DNA of 16,510 nucleotides, from the NCBI GenBank assembly GCA_003156235.1, contig PMGP01000457.1, forward strand, positions 1 through 16,510, given 5' to 3'. This DNA is from Acidobacteriaceae bacterium (GTDB taxonomy: Bacteria > Acidobacteriota > Terriglobia > Terriglobales > Acidobacteriaceae). Below are positions 1 through 7,362 of this stretch, piece after piece. Position 1 is the first letter of the stretch. The number at the start of each line of letters is the position of its first letter. Under the pieces are notes generated by a model. That model did not search any database. It saw only the letters and a list, made by a program, of their open reading frames with translations, and had not been told where the DNA came from. Both the position numbers and the translations under genes were made by a program.

Positions 1-29
1 CAAAGGTGATTAAGTCGATGTTTTGAAAG

Positions 30-90
30 GGCACGGCTTTAGCCGTGCCGCTGACGGAGCAGAAAAACCGCGGGCTTTAGCCCCTGACGG
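30..90. repeat. Tandem palindromic repeat with TTTA centres (REP-like)
   Basis: Two related units lie side by side. The first is a perfect inverted repeat, GGCACGGC-TTTA-GCCGTGCC (30-49), followed by CTGACGG (51-57). The second is GGGC-TTTA-GCCC (72-83), followed by the same CTGACGG (84-90). The shared TTTA loop and shared trailing heptamer show that they are two copies of one element type. It lies beyond the end of flgE, outside any gene. I infer that it belongs to a dispersed REP-like family; copy number elsewhere in the genome cannot be seen here. Confidence 0.6.
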
Positions 91-141
91 AAAGCTCAAA
101 GACGGTGAGTATTCGGTTATGAAACAGCTTCTAATTATTTT

Positions 142-167
142 GCGGGGCGGCCCGAAGACCGCCCCGC
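142..167 (-). terminator. Stem-loop just after flgE, possible terminator
   Basis: A perfect 9-base-pair G+C-rich stem (GCGGGGCGG at 142-150 with CCGCCCCGC at 159-167, 8-base loop) begins 8 bases past the flgE stop. On the minus-strand transcript it is followed by an A-rich stretch, not a U run. It is therefore not a canonical intrinsic terminator. It could still end or stabilise the 3' end of the hook operon transcript. Confidence 0.45.
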
Positions 168-174
168 GTCGTGC

Positions 175-1713
175 TTAGTGAATCATGTTGATGGTTTCCT
201 GGGTTACGGTGTCAAAGGTGGTTACAGCCTTGGAGTTGGCCTCGAAGGCGCGTTGCGCGACAATCAGGTCGGAGAACTCGGAGGAGATGTTGACGTTCGA
301 GGCCTCCAGAGAACTCCCTTCGAGTGTGCCGCGTCCGCCAGAGCCAGCCACGCCCACTGAAGCTGGTCCCGAAGCGTTGCTCGTCTCATATGCGGTTGAT
401 CCCACGTCGACCAGTCCCTGTTGGTTGTTTACCGTGGCAATTGCCAACTGGCCCACATCCTGGGTCTTGCCATTCGAGTAGGTTGCCGCCACGGTGCCAT
501 CGGAGCCGATCGTGAAGCTCTGATACTCGCCGCTTGTGTACCCGTTCTGGATGGCGGACGTGGTCGAGTTGGCGGCCGCGGTCTGGTTGATGTTCCCCGT
601 GCCGGCGCTTCCAAACAAGTCCCAGGTCATGTTCATCGTCGCAGCTCCGTCGGAGAGTCCAGCAAATGAGATTCCGCTCACATTTCCAGCAGGGTTGACC
701 AGGTTGCCGCTGGAATTGAAGGTCAGCGATCCGGTGGTGTTGGCGCCTACTGGATCCTGGATCACGCTTCCGCTGGTGGAGATGTTGGCTCCGGAGATGG
801 TCAATACTCCGGCAGCGTTTGAAGTAACCGTCACGCCCCCGGCGCCAACAGTGATGCCGGCCGCTCCCAGTGCGGTATTCAGGTCTGTCACATAATCGGC
901 AACCGTCTCAGGTGAGCCAGTGAATGTCGGCAGCGCGGTGGTTGCCGTGCCTCCTGCCGTGGCGGGCGCGTTAATCGTCAGGTTGGTTCCCGGATCGACG
1001 GTGCCCAGCGTGCCGCCGCTCGCCCCAAAGTTATAGTTGTTTGTTGAGACCGCCCCCACATTGGTTGCAGTGGCCGTCAGTTTGTCGGGCATCGTGATGT
1101 TGTAGGACCAGATATTATTTCCAGTTTTTGTGTAATTCACAGTGGCGGCATAACTATTGCCCAGCGAGTCAAAGACAGTTACCGGGCCTGATGCAGTAGT
1201 GCCTGCGGAGTTCAGATTTTGCGTCATGCTGAAGGTTGTCGTTGCCGAAGGCTGCATCACCTGTCCGGTCGGAACCACAATATCGCTCAACGCGCCGCTG
1301 GTATTAACCACGCCGTTGGTCGCGGAATATCCCATGACCGCATGGCCTGAGGTGGACTCCAGCGTACCATTTGAACTCACCTGAAAGTTGCCGTCGCGCG
1401 AGTACAGTTGGCTTCCACTATTGTCCAAAACAAAGAAGCCTGTACCATCGATCGCGGCATCGGTCGAAACGCCGGTTGAGGCGATCGAGCCGCCCGTAAA
1501 ATCAGTGCTGTTCGAGGCCACTTGCACGCCCGTTCCTGCCTGAATTTCATCCCCCGATCCGGTTGTGCCCACCTGTTGGTAAAACAGGTCACTGAAGTTG
1601 GTCGTCTGCCCTTTGAAGCCGGTGGTGTTCATGTTGGAAAGATTATTGGCGATGGTGTTCAGCGCCGTGGAATCGGCGTTGAGACCGCTGAGTGGAATGT
1701 AAAAACTAGGCAT
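175..1713 (-). CDS. flgE: Flagellar hook protein FlgE
   Basis: This encodes the subunit that polymerises into the hook, the universal joint outside the cell; it is exported by the flagellar type III apparatus. The predicted protein is 512 residues. The N-terminus (MPSFYIPLSGLNADS, then NTIANNLSNMNTTGFK) is the rod/hook bb_rod motif, and the C-terminus (SNVNISSEFSDLIVAQRAFEANSKAV) is the matching C-terminal helix that packs with it. The middle is Gly/Ser/Thr-rich, as usual for the surface D1/D2 domains. Around residues 225-350 lies an insertion-like segment that resembles the repeat domain of some hook and flagellin proteins. I chose the ATG at 1713 over an upstream start at 1755 because AGGAG lies about 7 bases before it and the family begins there. 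It is the last gene of the cluster, downstream of flgD with a 99-base gap that contains a hairpin. Confidence 0.95.
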   Translation of the reverse strand: MPSFYIPLSGLNADSTALNTIANNLSNMNTTGFKGQTTNFSDLFYQQVGTTGSGDEIQAGTGVQVASNSTDFTGGSIASTGVSTDAAIDGTGFFVLDNSGSQLYSRDGNFQVSSNGTLESTSGHAVMGYSATNGVVNTSGALSDIVVPTGQVMQPSATTTFSMTQNLNSAGTTASGPVTVFDSLGNSYAATVNYTKTGNNIWSYNITMPDKLTATATNVGAVSTNNYNFGASGGTLGTVDPGTNLTINAPATAGGTATTALPTFTGSPETVADYVTDLNTALGAAGITVGAGGVTVTSNAAGVLTISGANISTSGSVIQDPVGANTTGSLTFNSSGNLVNPAGNVSGISFAGLSDGAATMNMTWDLFGSAGTGNINQTAAANSTTSAIQNGYTSGEYQSFTIGSDGTVAATYSNGKTQDVGQLAIATVNNQQGLVDVGSTAYETSNASGPASVGVAGSGGRGTLEGSSLEASNVNISSEFSDLIVAQRAFEANSKAVTTFDTVTQETINMIH

Positions 1714-1780
1714 GGTGAATCTCCTCTCACTGCATCTGAAGTTGACGCGGGCCATGAGGCCGGCGGGTAAACGGACTATG

Positions 1781-1800
1781 CCGGGCTGTTTTCAGCCCGG
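1781..1800 (-). repeat. Perfect hairpin in the flgD-flgE gap
   Basis: CCGGGCTG (1781-1788) and CAGCCCGG (1793-1800) form an 8-base-pair stem with a 4-base loop, 12 bases after the flgD stop codon. No U run follows on the minus-strand transcript. A processing or stability element between flgD and flgE, or weak attenuation, is more likely than full termination. Confidence 0.5.
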
Positions 1801-1812
1801 AAATCTTTACTG

Positions 1813-2370
1813 CTAGGTGTGATGCCGTCCGCTCAGGGACTGAGCCACGCTCTGAGCCGCGGAGTTGGTTGCGGGAACACCGAGATTGCCGGGAGCCAGC
1901 TTGGCCGCCGCCGCGTTCAGGGCGCCGGGAAGGCTTGTCGCGGCTCCGGACGAGGCCGGTTGAGCCTGAGAGCTTGCGCCCGCGCCGGTCAGGCTTGAGA
2001 CGGCGGAAGTGGATGCGCCAGTGGTTGCAGCTCCGCTCGCACTGGCGGTGGTGCTGCCCAGATCGGTCGATAGCGTCTGATTGATCGAGATCAATTGCTC
2101 CAGGCTGTTTACATTCACCAGCTGGTTGATGTACTCGTTCGGGTCGGTGTCCGCGGTTGGATCCTGGTTCTTCATCTCGGTGACCAACAATGTCAAAAAG
2201 TCATTGGCCGAAATGGTGGACGCTGAACTGCTGGTGCTGCTTGAACTGCTGGTCGCATTTGCCGTGGCGCTAGGGCTGCTGGCCGCTGCCGCCATGGGGT
2301 TTGCGGTTGTGCCTGTAAGAGCCTGCGCCGCCGTTGCGTGGTGATTCAAAATTCCTGCTAATGCTGCCAT
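1813..2370 (-). CDS. flgD: Hook capping/scaffold protein FlgD, short form
   Basis: FlgD caps the growing hook and is needed for FlgE polymerisation. The diagnostic N-terminal domain is at about residues 50-105: ISANDFLTLLVTEMKNQDPT, followed by EYINQLVNVNSLEQL. Residues 30-50 are almost all Ser, Thr and Ala. After residue 105 the protein is a low-complexity Ala/Ser/Gly tail, with no sign of the tudor-like and Ig-like domains seen in longer FlgDs. At 185 residues it is shorter than the roughly 220-240 common in the family. The ATG at 2370 has GGGAGG five bases upstream. It lies between fliK and flgE, the usual hook-assembly order. The conserved core makes the call firm; what the tail does is unknown. 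Confidence 0.9.
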   Translation of the reverse strand: MAALAGILNHHATAAQALTGTTANPMAAAASSPSATANATSSSSSTSSSASTISANDFLTLLVTEMKNQDPTADTDPNEYINQLVNVNSLEQLISINQTLSTDLGSTTASASGAATTGASTSAVSSLTGAGASSQAQPASSGAATSLPGALNAAAAKLAPGNLGVPATNSAAQSVAQSLSGRHHT

Positions 2371-2473
2371 GTTGCCTCCCGCTGCTTCTCTGTTGCGATT
2401 TGTGTTCCTCTGTGCCCTGGTTTCGCGGACTCTTGCCCGCCGCCTTGTCGGTGTTATGAGTCTGATGTCAGGC

Positions 2474-4456
2474 TCATGCCATTACTGAAATGCGGGAGCC
2501 CCCCATACTTGCTGCCTGCGAGCTTCCGTCCATATATGCCGGCAACTCTGCCGATACAGCCGGTGACTGAACTACGGCTTCTGGATTAGGGCCGGATGGA
2601 GAGCTTGCGTCGGCGTTCTGTGACATCCCCTGCCCGGTCTGCTGCCCTGCGCCCTGCTGCGTTCCATCTCCCGCGCCTTGGCCGCTGCCCAACCCTGACC
2701 ACCCGCCCTCGGGCGCTGTCAGCGTAAGAGTTTCGACCGGCGTGTGATGTTCGGATAGATAGGTGTTCAAGCCCGTAAGATGACTACCCAGTACCTGGGC
2801 AGCATCTGCTGATCCAGGCACCAGTTGGGCATGAACTCCACCCCCGCTCAAATCCGCCCGGACGCTCACCCAGCCCAGGACCGGGTCCTGATAACCTGCC
2901 TCTGCGCGCTGCGCTCCGGCATGAATCCAGGTAGTGGCTCCCGGCGAACCCGCTGTGTCGAGTGTTGCAAAGGCTTCGCGGGAATCTGGCCCGCTTGCCG
3001 TAACGCTCGATGCTCCAGTTCGTTCACCGGCCAAGCTAGCAGTACCGCCCGCTCCGGCTAATGCGTGCGCCATTGTGGAAGCATCGACGGCCGTAACGGA
3101 TGCATGTCCTGCGAGTTGTTGGCTTGCATGCTGAACCGAATCAACACTGCTGTCTCCGTGCGCAGATCGCACGGTTTCGGGCGTTGAAGCCTTTCTGTTA
3201 CTGGCTGAGGTTGGATTACTCAGAACTTGGGATTGAGCTGCAAGCGAGCTGGATTGGGCAGCGGCAGCGGCAGGCGTCGACAAGGGATTCGAGTTATCGC
3301 CATGCATCGGAGCCGCAGGCACGTTCACAATCTGGTTTATCGATTGTGTAGAACCCTGTTCCTGGTTCTGTACCAACGATGGAGTCTGGGATGGATTGAA
3401 AACATGCGAGGGAGACGAGGCCTGGTTTGTCACCAGCGTATCCGCCGGATTCGTGTTTAGCGCTGTGCTTTGAGTCAGGCTTGGGCTTGCAATTTGCGCT
3501 TGAATTGAATGCTGGATCGGTAAGGGCGACGGAGACGGGGCTTGGCTTGTCGCCAGCGTTGCGTCATTGTATGCAACTGTTTCATCAAGAGTCTCGCCAG
3601 TTGAGCCGCTCGGGCTTGGAATAGGTGAGGCTTTCCCTGGATTCGCCGACGTTTCAGAGCCTTCCGCGGTTTGCCGCGCTCCGGCATTTACCGCTGCGGC
3701 AATTTTTCCGGAAGCATTCCTTTCCGGCGGTTGCGCACTCAATGAAGCCGAAGCAAAAGTGTCTGGCTGGTGCGTCAACAGAGCGGCGGAATTCTCCGTC
3801 TGTACCATTTGCGCCCGCTCGCCCATGCTGTTTGTAGCCAAGTTGACGAAAACAGCCACCGGCGCAGTCTGTGAAAGACTCGCAGTTGCCGCCGGAACCA
3901 ATCCCGGCAAAGGTGCTGCTGAAACAGCATCCGGCTTGGTGGCGTTGATGGACCGGGCTGGGCGCGAGTTGCGGGCAGATTCTGTTTCCGGCTCCGTAGC
4001 CGTCTTTTTCTCCTCTGTTCTGGCCGAGGCTGGCTTTGCAACTACGGAAGCTGGTTCGGCTGCCAAGACTTCAGTCTGACCGCCAGCAAAAGGCATTTTC
4101 GCTACTACGCCCGCCTCAACGCTTCCCTTCTCTGTCCCCCACACTTGACGCGATAGGATGCCAGTAGCCAAGGTTGAAACGGAGGTTTTATCTGAAGCCT
4201 GCCCGGACGCTGGCATTGAGGAAGCAGTTCCCTGATTCTCGTCTGCCTCGCTGAAGTTATCCATACTTGAGCCCAGCGAGGCCAGCAGCGATTGCCAGTT
4301 AGCGCGAAAGCTCGTCGCCGCGGAAACCGTAGAAGACAGTAGCCCGTAAGAGGCTGCATCGGCCCGCTCAGCGCCGTGCCCTGCGCCTTGCGTCTTGCCC
4401 AGACCTGGCGCTGGTGTTGCATTGGATCCAATCTCGATGGCTGCGGCAACGATCAT
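2474..4456 (-). CDS. fliK: Flagellar hook-length control protein FliK
   Basis: FliK is secreted during hook growth, measures hook length and switches the export gate from hook to filament substrates. The 660-residue product has the expected design. A long low-complexity part rich in Ala, Ser, Gln and Pro (about residues 1-515) precedes a compact C-terminal Flg_hook domain at about 524-585 (GWVSVRADLSGGGVHAQLV, then LGSHLTGLNTYLSEHHTPVETLTL). A Gly/Gln-rich tail follows. Residues encoded near 3540 and 3420 form a degenerate 40-residue tandem repeat (TLATSQAPSPS and TLVTNQASSPS). The ATG at 4456 has no Shine-Dalgarno sequence. A sigma-54-type promoter immediately upstream would start the transcript about one base before it, so translation may be leaderless. 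It is followed by flgD and flgE; 129 bases separate it from fliJ. Assignment rests on the C-terminal domain and position. Confidence 0.88.
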   Translation of the reverse strand: MIVAAAIEIGSNATPAPGLGKTQGAGHGAERADAASYGLLSSTVSAATSFRANWQSLLASLGSSMDNFSEADENQGTASSMPASGQASDKTSVSTLATGILSRQVWGTEKGSVEAGVVAKMPFAGGQTEVLAAEPASVVAKPASARTEEKKTATEPETESARNSRPARSINATKPDAVSAAPLPGLVPAATASLSQTAPVAVFVNLATNSMGERAQMVQTENSAALLTHQPDTFASASLSAQPPERNASGKIAAAVNAGARQTAEGSETSANPGKASPIPSPSGSTGETLDETVAYNDATLATSQAPSPSPLPIQHSIQAQIASPSLTQSTALNTNPADTLVTNQASSPSHVFNPSQTPSLVQNQEQGSTQSINQIVNVPAAPMHGDNSNPLSTPAAAAAQSSSLAAQSQVLSNPTSASNRKASTPETVRSAHGDSSVDSVQHASQQLAGHASVTAVDASTMAHALAGAGGTASLAGERTGASSVTASGPDSREAFATLDTAGSPGATTWIHAGAQRAEAGYQDPVLGWVSVRADLSGGGVHAQLVPGSADAAQVLGSHLTGLNTYLSEHHTPVETLTLTAPEGGWSGLGSGQGAGDGTQQGAGQQTGQGMSQNADASSPSGPNPEAVVQSPAVSAELPAYMDGSSQAASMGGSRISVMA

Positions 4457-4466
4457 GTCATAGATA

Positions 4467-4483
4467 GAGCAGACAGTGTGCCA
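4467..4483 (-). promoter_or_regulatory. Sigma-54 (-24/-12) promoter of fliK-flgD-flgE
   Basis: On the minus strand the sequence TGGCACACTGTCTGCT matches the sigma-54 consensus TGGCACG-N4-TTGCW with two mismatches, and with the required GG-N10-GC spacing (GG at 4482-4481, GC at 4470-4469). Counting 12 bases from the -12 C places +1 at about 4457, directly before the fliK ATG at 4456. It sits in the 129-base fliJ-fliK gap, the largest gap between flagellar structural genes. The window also encodes a sigma-54 activator. Confidence 0.75.
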
Positions 4484-4585
4484 TATTGCTCACATGGAAG
4501 GTTAGAGCATTGTCAGGAATGGAACCGCTGATTCCAATTCAGGAAGGCCAATCCCTTCAATGTGAATTTTCACTAAAGTTATTTC

Positions 4586-5128
4586 TCAGGCGCACTTCTC
4601 TTTTTCAGCGGCAGGTGGGGATACGGCATTTGTTTGAGCTGCAAATCCTCGCGCAGTAGAGACGGCTGGTTCAGCATCGGCCCCTTCACTGTTCCCAACC
4701 CGATACAACCGGGAGCTGTACCAGTCGTCGAGAGACTGCTGGCCTCGCCGTCCATCCTCGATGGCCTCCTGCGCCTCGGTCTCCGCGATCAGGGTCCCTG
4801 CCTGGCGGCGTTCCACCCTCTTCAAGAGAAATTCCTTACGCCGACCCGCGACCTCTATTCCCATCCCATCAATTCTGGGCTCGAGCGCGGCGGCATGGAG
4901 GCCTGCCGAGCGGGTCTCTTCAAGGCCGGCAAGCCGGTCCGTCAACTGGCCGGTATTGGCAGTGGACAGAACCAGACTCCGGCCGCGGTGCTTCCGCTCG
5001 ATGGTGGCCACTAGCGCGTGCTCCAGGCGGTGAAGTTCACCGAGCGCGGACTCCAGAGCCAGCCGGCCCTGCTCCTCCTCGAGCTCCCGAATGCGCAACA
5101 AGCGGCGCAACGCACGCGAAACAGCCAT
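4586..5128 (-). CDS. fliJ: Flagellar export chaperone/stalk protein FliJ
   Basis: FliJ is the coiled-coil stalk of the export ATPase ring (FliH-FliI-FliJ); it couples FliI to the export gate and escorts chaperones. The 180-residue product is highly charged and predicted almost wholly helical. It begins with the family pattern of basic residues and Leu (LRRLLRIRELEEEQGRLAL) and continues with heptad-like Leu/Ala spacing to about residue 140. The last 40 residues are a Ser/Ala-rich tail. Sequence conservation in FliJ is low, so the call depends on helical character, length (140-180 is usual) and position immediately after fliI. The ATG lies 3 bases beyond the fliI stop, with GGAGGTG inside the end of fliI, so the two are probably translationally coupled. 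Confidence 0.87.
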   Translation of the reverse strand: MAVSRALRRLLRIRELEEEQGRLALESALGELHRLEHALVATIERKHRGRSLVLSTANTGQLTDRLAGLEETRSAGLHAAALEPRIDGMGIEVAGRRKEFLLKRVERRQAGTLIAETEAQEAIEDGRRGQQSLDDWYSSRLYRVGNSEGADAEPAVSTARGFAAQTNAVSPPAAEKEKCA

Positions 5129-5131
5129 TTC

Positions 5132-6445
5132 TCACACCTCCGCGGCCAACTGCGCAAGCCGGTTCACACAGTCGGCAAAGTGGACCTGTTCGTGTGAATC
5201 CTGGGTCATGAAGGCGCGCATCGCGCCACGAGCTCGTAGCGCGCGGTCCAGATCGGGGTCTGAACCTGGCTTGTAGGCCCCGATGCGCACCAAATCCTCG
5301 CTGCGCGCGTAAACGGCCAGCATCTTGCGCAGCAGCGCCGCGTGTTCACGATGCGCGGGCTGCGTAACGGCCGGCATCAGACGGCTGATCGAATCCAATA
5401 GATCAATCGGCGGGTACCAGCCTTCGGCAGCCAGCACGCGCGAAAGCACTATGTGGCCGTCGAGCAGCGACCGGACGGCATCCACGATCGGATCCTGCTG
5501 ATCATCGCCCTCCATCAGCACGGTATAAAAGGCGGTAATCGAGCCGACGTTAAACTGTCCGGTGCGTTCCACCAGCTTGGCCAGGCGGCTGAAAACCGAA
5601 GGCGTGTACCCTTTATTGGTGGGCGGCTCTCCGGCGGCCAGACCAATCTCTCGCGCGGCCATGGCGAAGCGGGTCAGCGAGTCCAGCACCAGCAGCACGT
5701 GCTTGCCCTGAGCGGCAAAATACTCGGCAATCGTGGTGGCGGATAAGGCCGCTCTCATACGCATCAACGGCGACTGATCCGAAGTCGAAACCACCACTAC
5801 CGAGCGGGCACGGCCCTCCACGCCCAGCGCATCATCCAGAAACTCGACCACCTCGCGGCCCCGTTCGCCTACCAGGCCCACCACCGTCACATCCGCCTCG
5901 GTGTTGCGGGTCATCATGCCGATCAGTGTGCTCTTGCCCACACCCGAGCCGCCGAAGATGCCCACCCGCTGCCCCCGGCCCACCGTCAACAGTGCATCAA
6001 GAACGCGAATTCCCGTGCCCAGCGGAGTTTTAATCGGCACCCGGTCCATCGGCCGCCGCACCACCCCGTCCAGCGGTAGAGCCAGCGAGACGGCCGGCAT
6101 TGGGCCATCATCGATCGGCTCGCCCAGCGCATTCAGCACTCTGCCCATCAGCGCAGGCCCAACTTCAATTTTGGGGCTCACACCCAATGCCTCCACCGTA
6201 TTCCCGTAGCGGATTCCCTCGGTGCTTTCGACCGGCATTGACAGCACATTGGAGCCGCGAAAGCCAATCACCTCAGCTAGATGCCCACGGCCGGACTGGT
6301 CGTAAATCTCACAGCACTCGCCCACCGAGGCCAGCGGACCCGATGACTCGATCGTCTGCCCCACCGACTCGAGCACATGCCCGCGCCAGCGCCATGGCTG
6401 GCCGCGCTCCAGACGGCTGAAGTAACGCTCCAGCACCCGCGTCAT
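5132..6445 (-). CDS. fliI: Flagellum-specific ATPase FliI
   Basis: This is the cytoplasmic hexameric ATPase of the flagellar type III export apparatus, related to F1-ATPase beta. The 437-residue length is typical. The Walker A loop is GGSGVGKST (165-173), the conserved GERGREV is at 193-199, and Walker B is LLVLDSLTRFA (251-261). The family segment GEPPTNKGYTPSVFSRL is at 272-288 and GSITAFYTVLMEGDD at 301-315. The N-terminal beta-barrel and the C-terminal helical part are both present. Its ATG (6445-6443) overlaps the fliH TGA by 4 bases, indicating translational coupling with its partner FliH; fliJ follows after 3 bases. All catalytic motifs look intact. Confidence 0.97.
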   Translation of the reverse strand: MTRVLERYFSRLERGQPWRWRGHVLESVGQTIESSGPLASVGECCEIYDQSGRGHLAEVIGFRGSNVLSMPVESTEGIRYGNTVEALGVSPKIEVGPALMGRVLNALGEPIDDGPMPAVSLALPLDGVVRRPMDRVPIKTPLGTGIRVLDALLTVGRGQRVGIFGGSGVGKSTLIGMMTRNTEADVTVVGLVGERGREVVEFLDDALGVEGRARSVVVVSTSDQSPLMRMRAALSATTIAEYFAAQGKHVLLVLDSLTRFAMAAREIGLAAGEPPTNKGYTPSVFSRLAKLVERTGQFNVGSITAFYTVLMEGDDQQDPIVDAVRSLLDGHIVLSRVLAAEGWYPPIDLLDSISRLMPAVTQPAHREHAALLRKMLAVYARSEDLVRIGAYKPGSDPDLDRALRARGAMRAFMTQDSHEQVHFADCVNRLAQLAAEV

Positions 6446-7266
6446 GCGCGGCCCTCCTGTTTGGCGCCGGTATCAGCGCCGGCCAAATTGGCACCGCTGG
6501 ATTGGGTGTCAGCAGAGGAACTGACGGCTCTCGAGCCGCCAGCGCGGTCAAAGAAGCCCCGCTCAATCTCTCCCAACTGCGCGCGAATTCCCAGGTCCAC
6601 CGAACCCAGCTCGGTTTCGATCACGCAGTCGCCCAGCCGCATTCCTTCGCCGGCAATCACGGCAGGTTTCAAGGCCAGGTTGGGTAGCAGGGCGATGGCT
6701 TCGGACCACAAATCGAGTTCGGCAAGGGGCACGCGCAATCGCACCTGAGTCGATTGGGAGAGCTGTCCCAGCGCAACTCTCACCGCGCCGGTCAACAGCA
6801 GCGGGTCCATCTGCGCCTCGCGGCGTAGAATGCGCGCCGCGATAGCCAGCGCCAGCTTCACTACCTCGTGCTCCACTTTCTGCAGGAAGTGGTCCCTCTC
6901 CTGAGTAAAACTCTCCATAAGCCCGGCGGCCTGTTGTACACGCTCGCGCTGGGTTGCCGCATGGGAGCCGCTCTGCGCCTCGCGCTCTGCCTTGTGGCCC
7001 TCCTGGCGGCCCTGCTCTCGGCCCGCCTCCAAGGCGCGGCGCTTCTCTTCGGCCAGGCGAGCCTCGAACTCGGCGCGCAGCCGGGTTTCGACGGCTCCCG
7101 ATGCGGCGTCCCTGACCGGCGCTGCCGGAGACCTGGGCGCGGCATCCTCGGCATTCTCCCATCCATTCCATTCCGGCAAACAAGACGCATCGGGGCCGGC
7201 CGGGTACTCGAAGGTCTCGATGCGCCCGGAAGCGCTTTTACTCGTTGCCGTTTCCGCCTGTTGCAA
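6442..7266 (-). CDS. fliH: Flagellar assembly protein FliH
   Basis: FliH forms the peripheral stalk that binds FliI and docks it to the C-ring. In the 274-residue product, residues 60-130 are a charged coiled coil with the family's GxxxG hallmark (G82, G86, G90 in AGREQGRQEG). Residues 130-240 are the V-type ATPase E-like domain, ending in GDCVIETELGSVDLGIRAQL (212-231). The Ser/Ala tail after 245 is not conserved-looking. The start is TTG at 7266: AGGAGGG (7273-7279) lies 6 bases before it, and no ATG fits the family N-terminus. A 20-base-pair inverted repeat ends only 4 bases upstream of this ribosome binding site. The stop overlaps the fliI start. Confidence 0.93.
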   Translation of the reverse strand: MQQAETATSKSASGRIETFEYPAGPDASCLPEWNGWENAEDAAPRSPAAPVRDAASGAVETRLRAEFEARLAEEKRRALEAGREQGRQEGHKAEREAQSGSHAATQRERVQQAAGLMESFTQERDHFLQKVEHEVVKLALAIAARILRREAQMDPLLLTGAVRVALGQLSQSTQVRLRVPLAELDLWSEAIALLPNLALKPAVIAGEGMRLGDCVIETELGSVDLGIRAQLGEIERGFFDRAGGSRAVSSSADTQSSGANLAGADTGAKQEGRA

Positions 7267-7283
7267 GAATTGCCCTCCTCAGG

Positions 7284-7358
7284 GGTCAGAGATCAGAGAT
7301 CAGGGGTCAGGGCCTGATGCGCCGCAAATAACTGAAAACTGATCTCTGATCTCTGACC
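7284..7358. repeat. Heptamer-periodic 20-bp inverted repeat (fliG-fliH gap)
   Basis: The left arm GGTCAGAGATCAGAGATCAG (7284-7303) is exactly complementary to the right arm at 7339-7358, with 35 bases between. Both arms have 7-base periodicity: GGTCAGA, GATCAGA, GATCAGG, GGTCAGG on the left, and ACTGATC, TCTGATC, TCTGACC on the right. The element fills the space between the fliG stop (7363) and the fliH ribosome binding site (7273-7279). In the mRNA it can form a long hairpin directly before fliH. The same TCAG-heptamer style recurs between fliE and fliF, so I infer a dispersed repeat family. Confidence 0.8.
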
Positions 7359-7362
7359 TCTG

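Noticed and set aside
142..167. Canonical rho-independent terminator for flgE
   Set aside because: The stem is strong, but the minus-strand sequence after it is A-rich without a U run; kept only as a possible terminator.
2393..2409. GG-N10-GC spacing upstream of flgD, as a second sigma-54 promoter
   Set aside because: Only the invariant pairs match; the surrounding bases (AGGAACA and TCGCA) are far from consensus.
6563..7183. 206-residue minus-strand frame within fliH
   Set aside because: It is Arg/Gly-rich out-of-frame translation; the fliH frame has the GxxxG repeat and the conserved C-terminus.
7284..7358. CRISPR array, because of short regular repeats
   Set aside because: The units are 7 bases with no spacers, and no cas genes are present.
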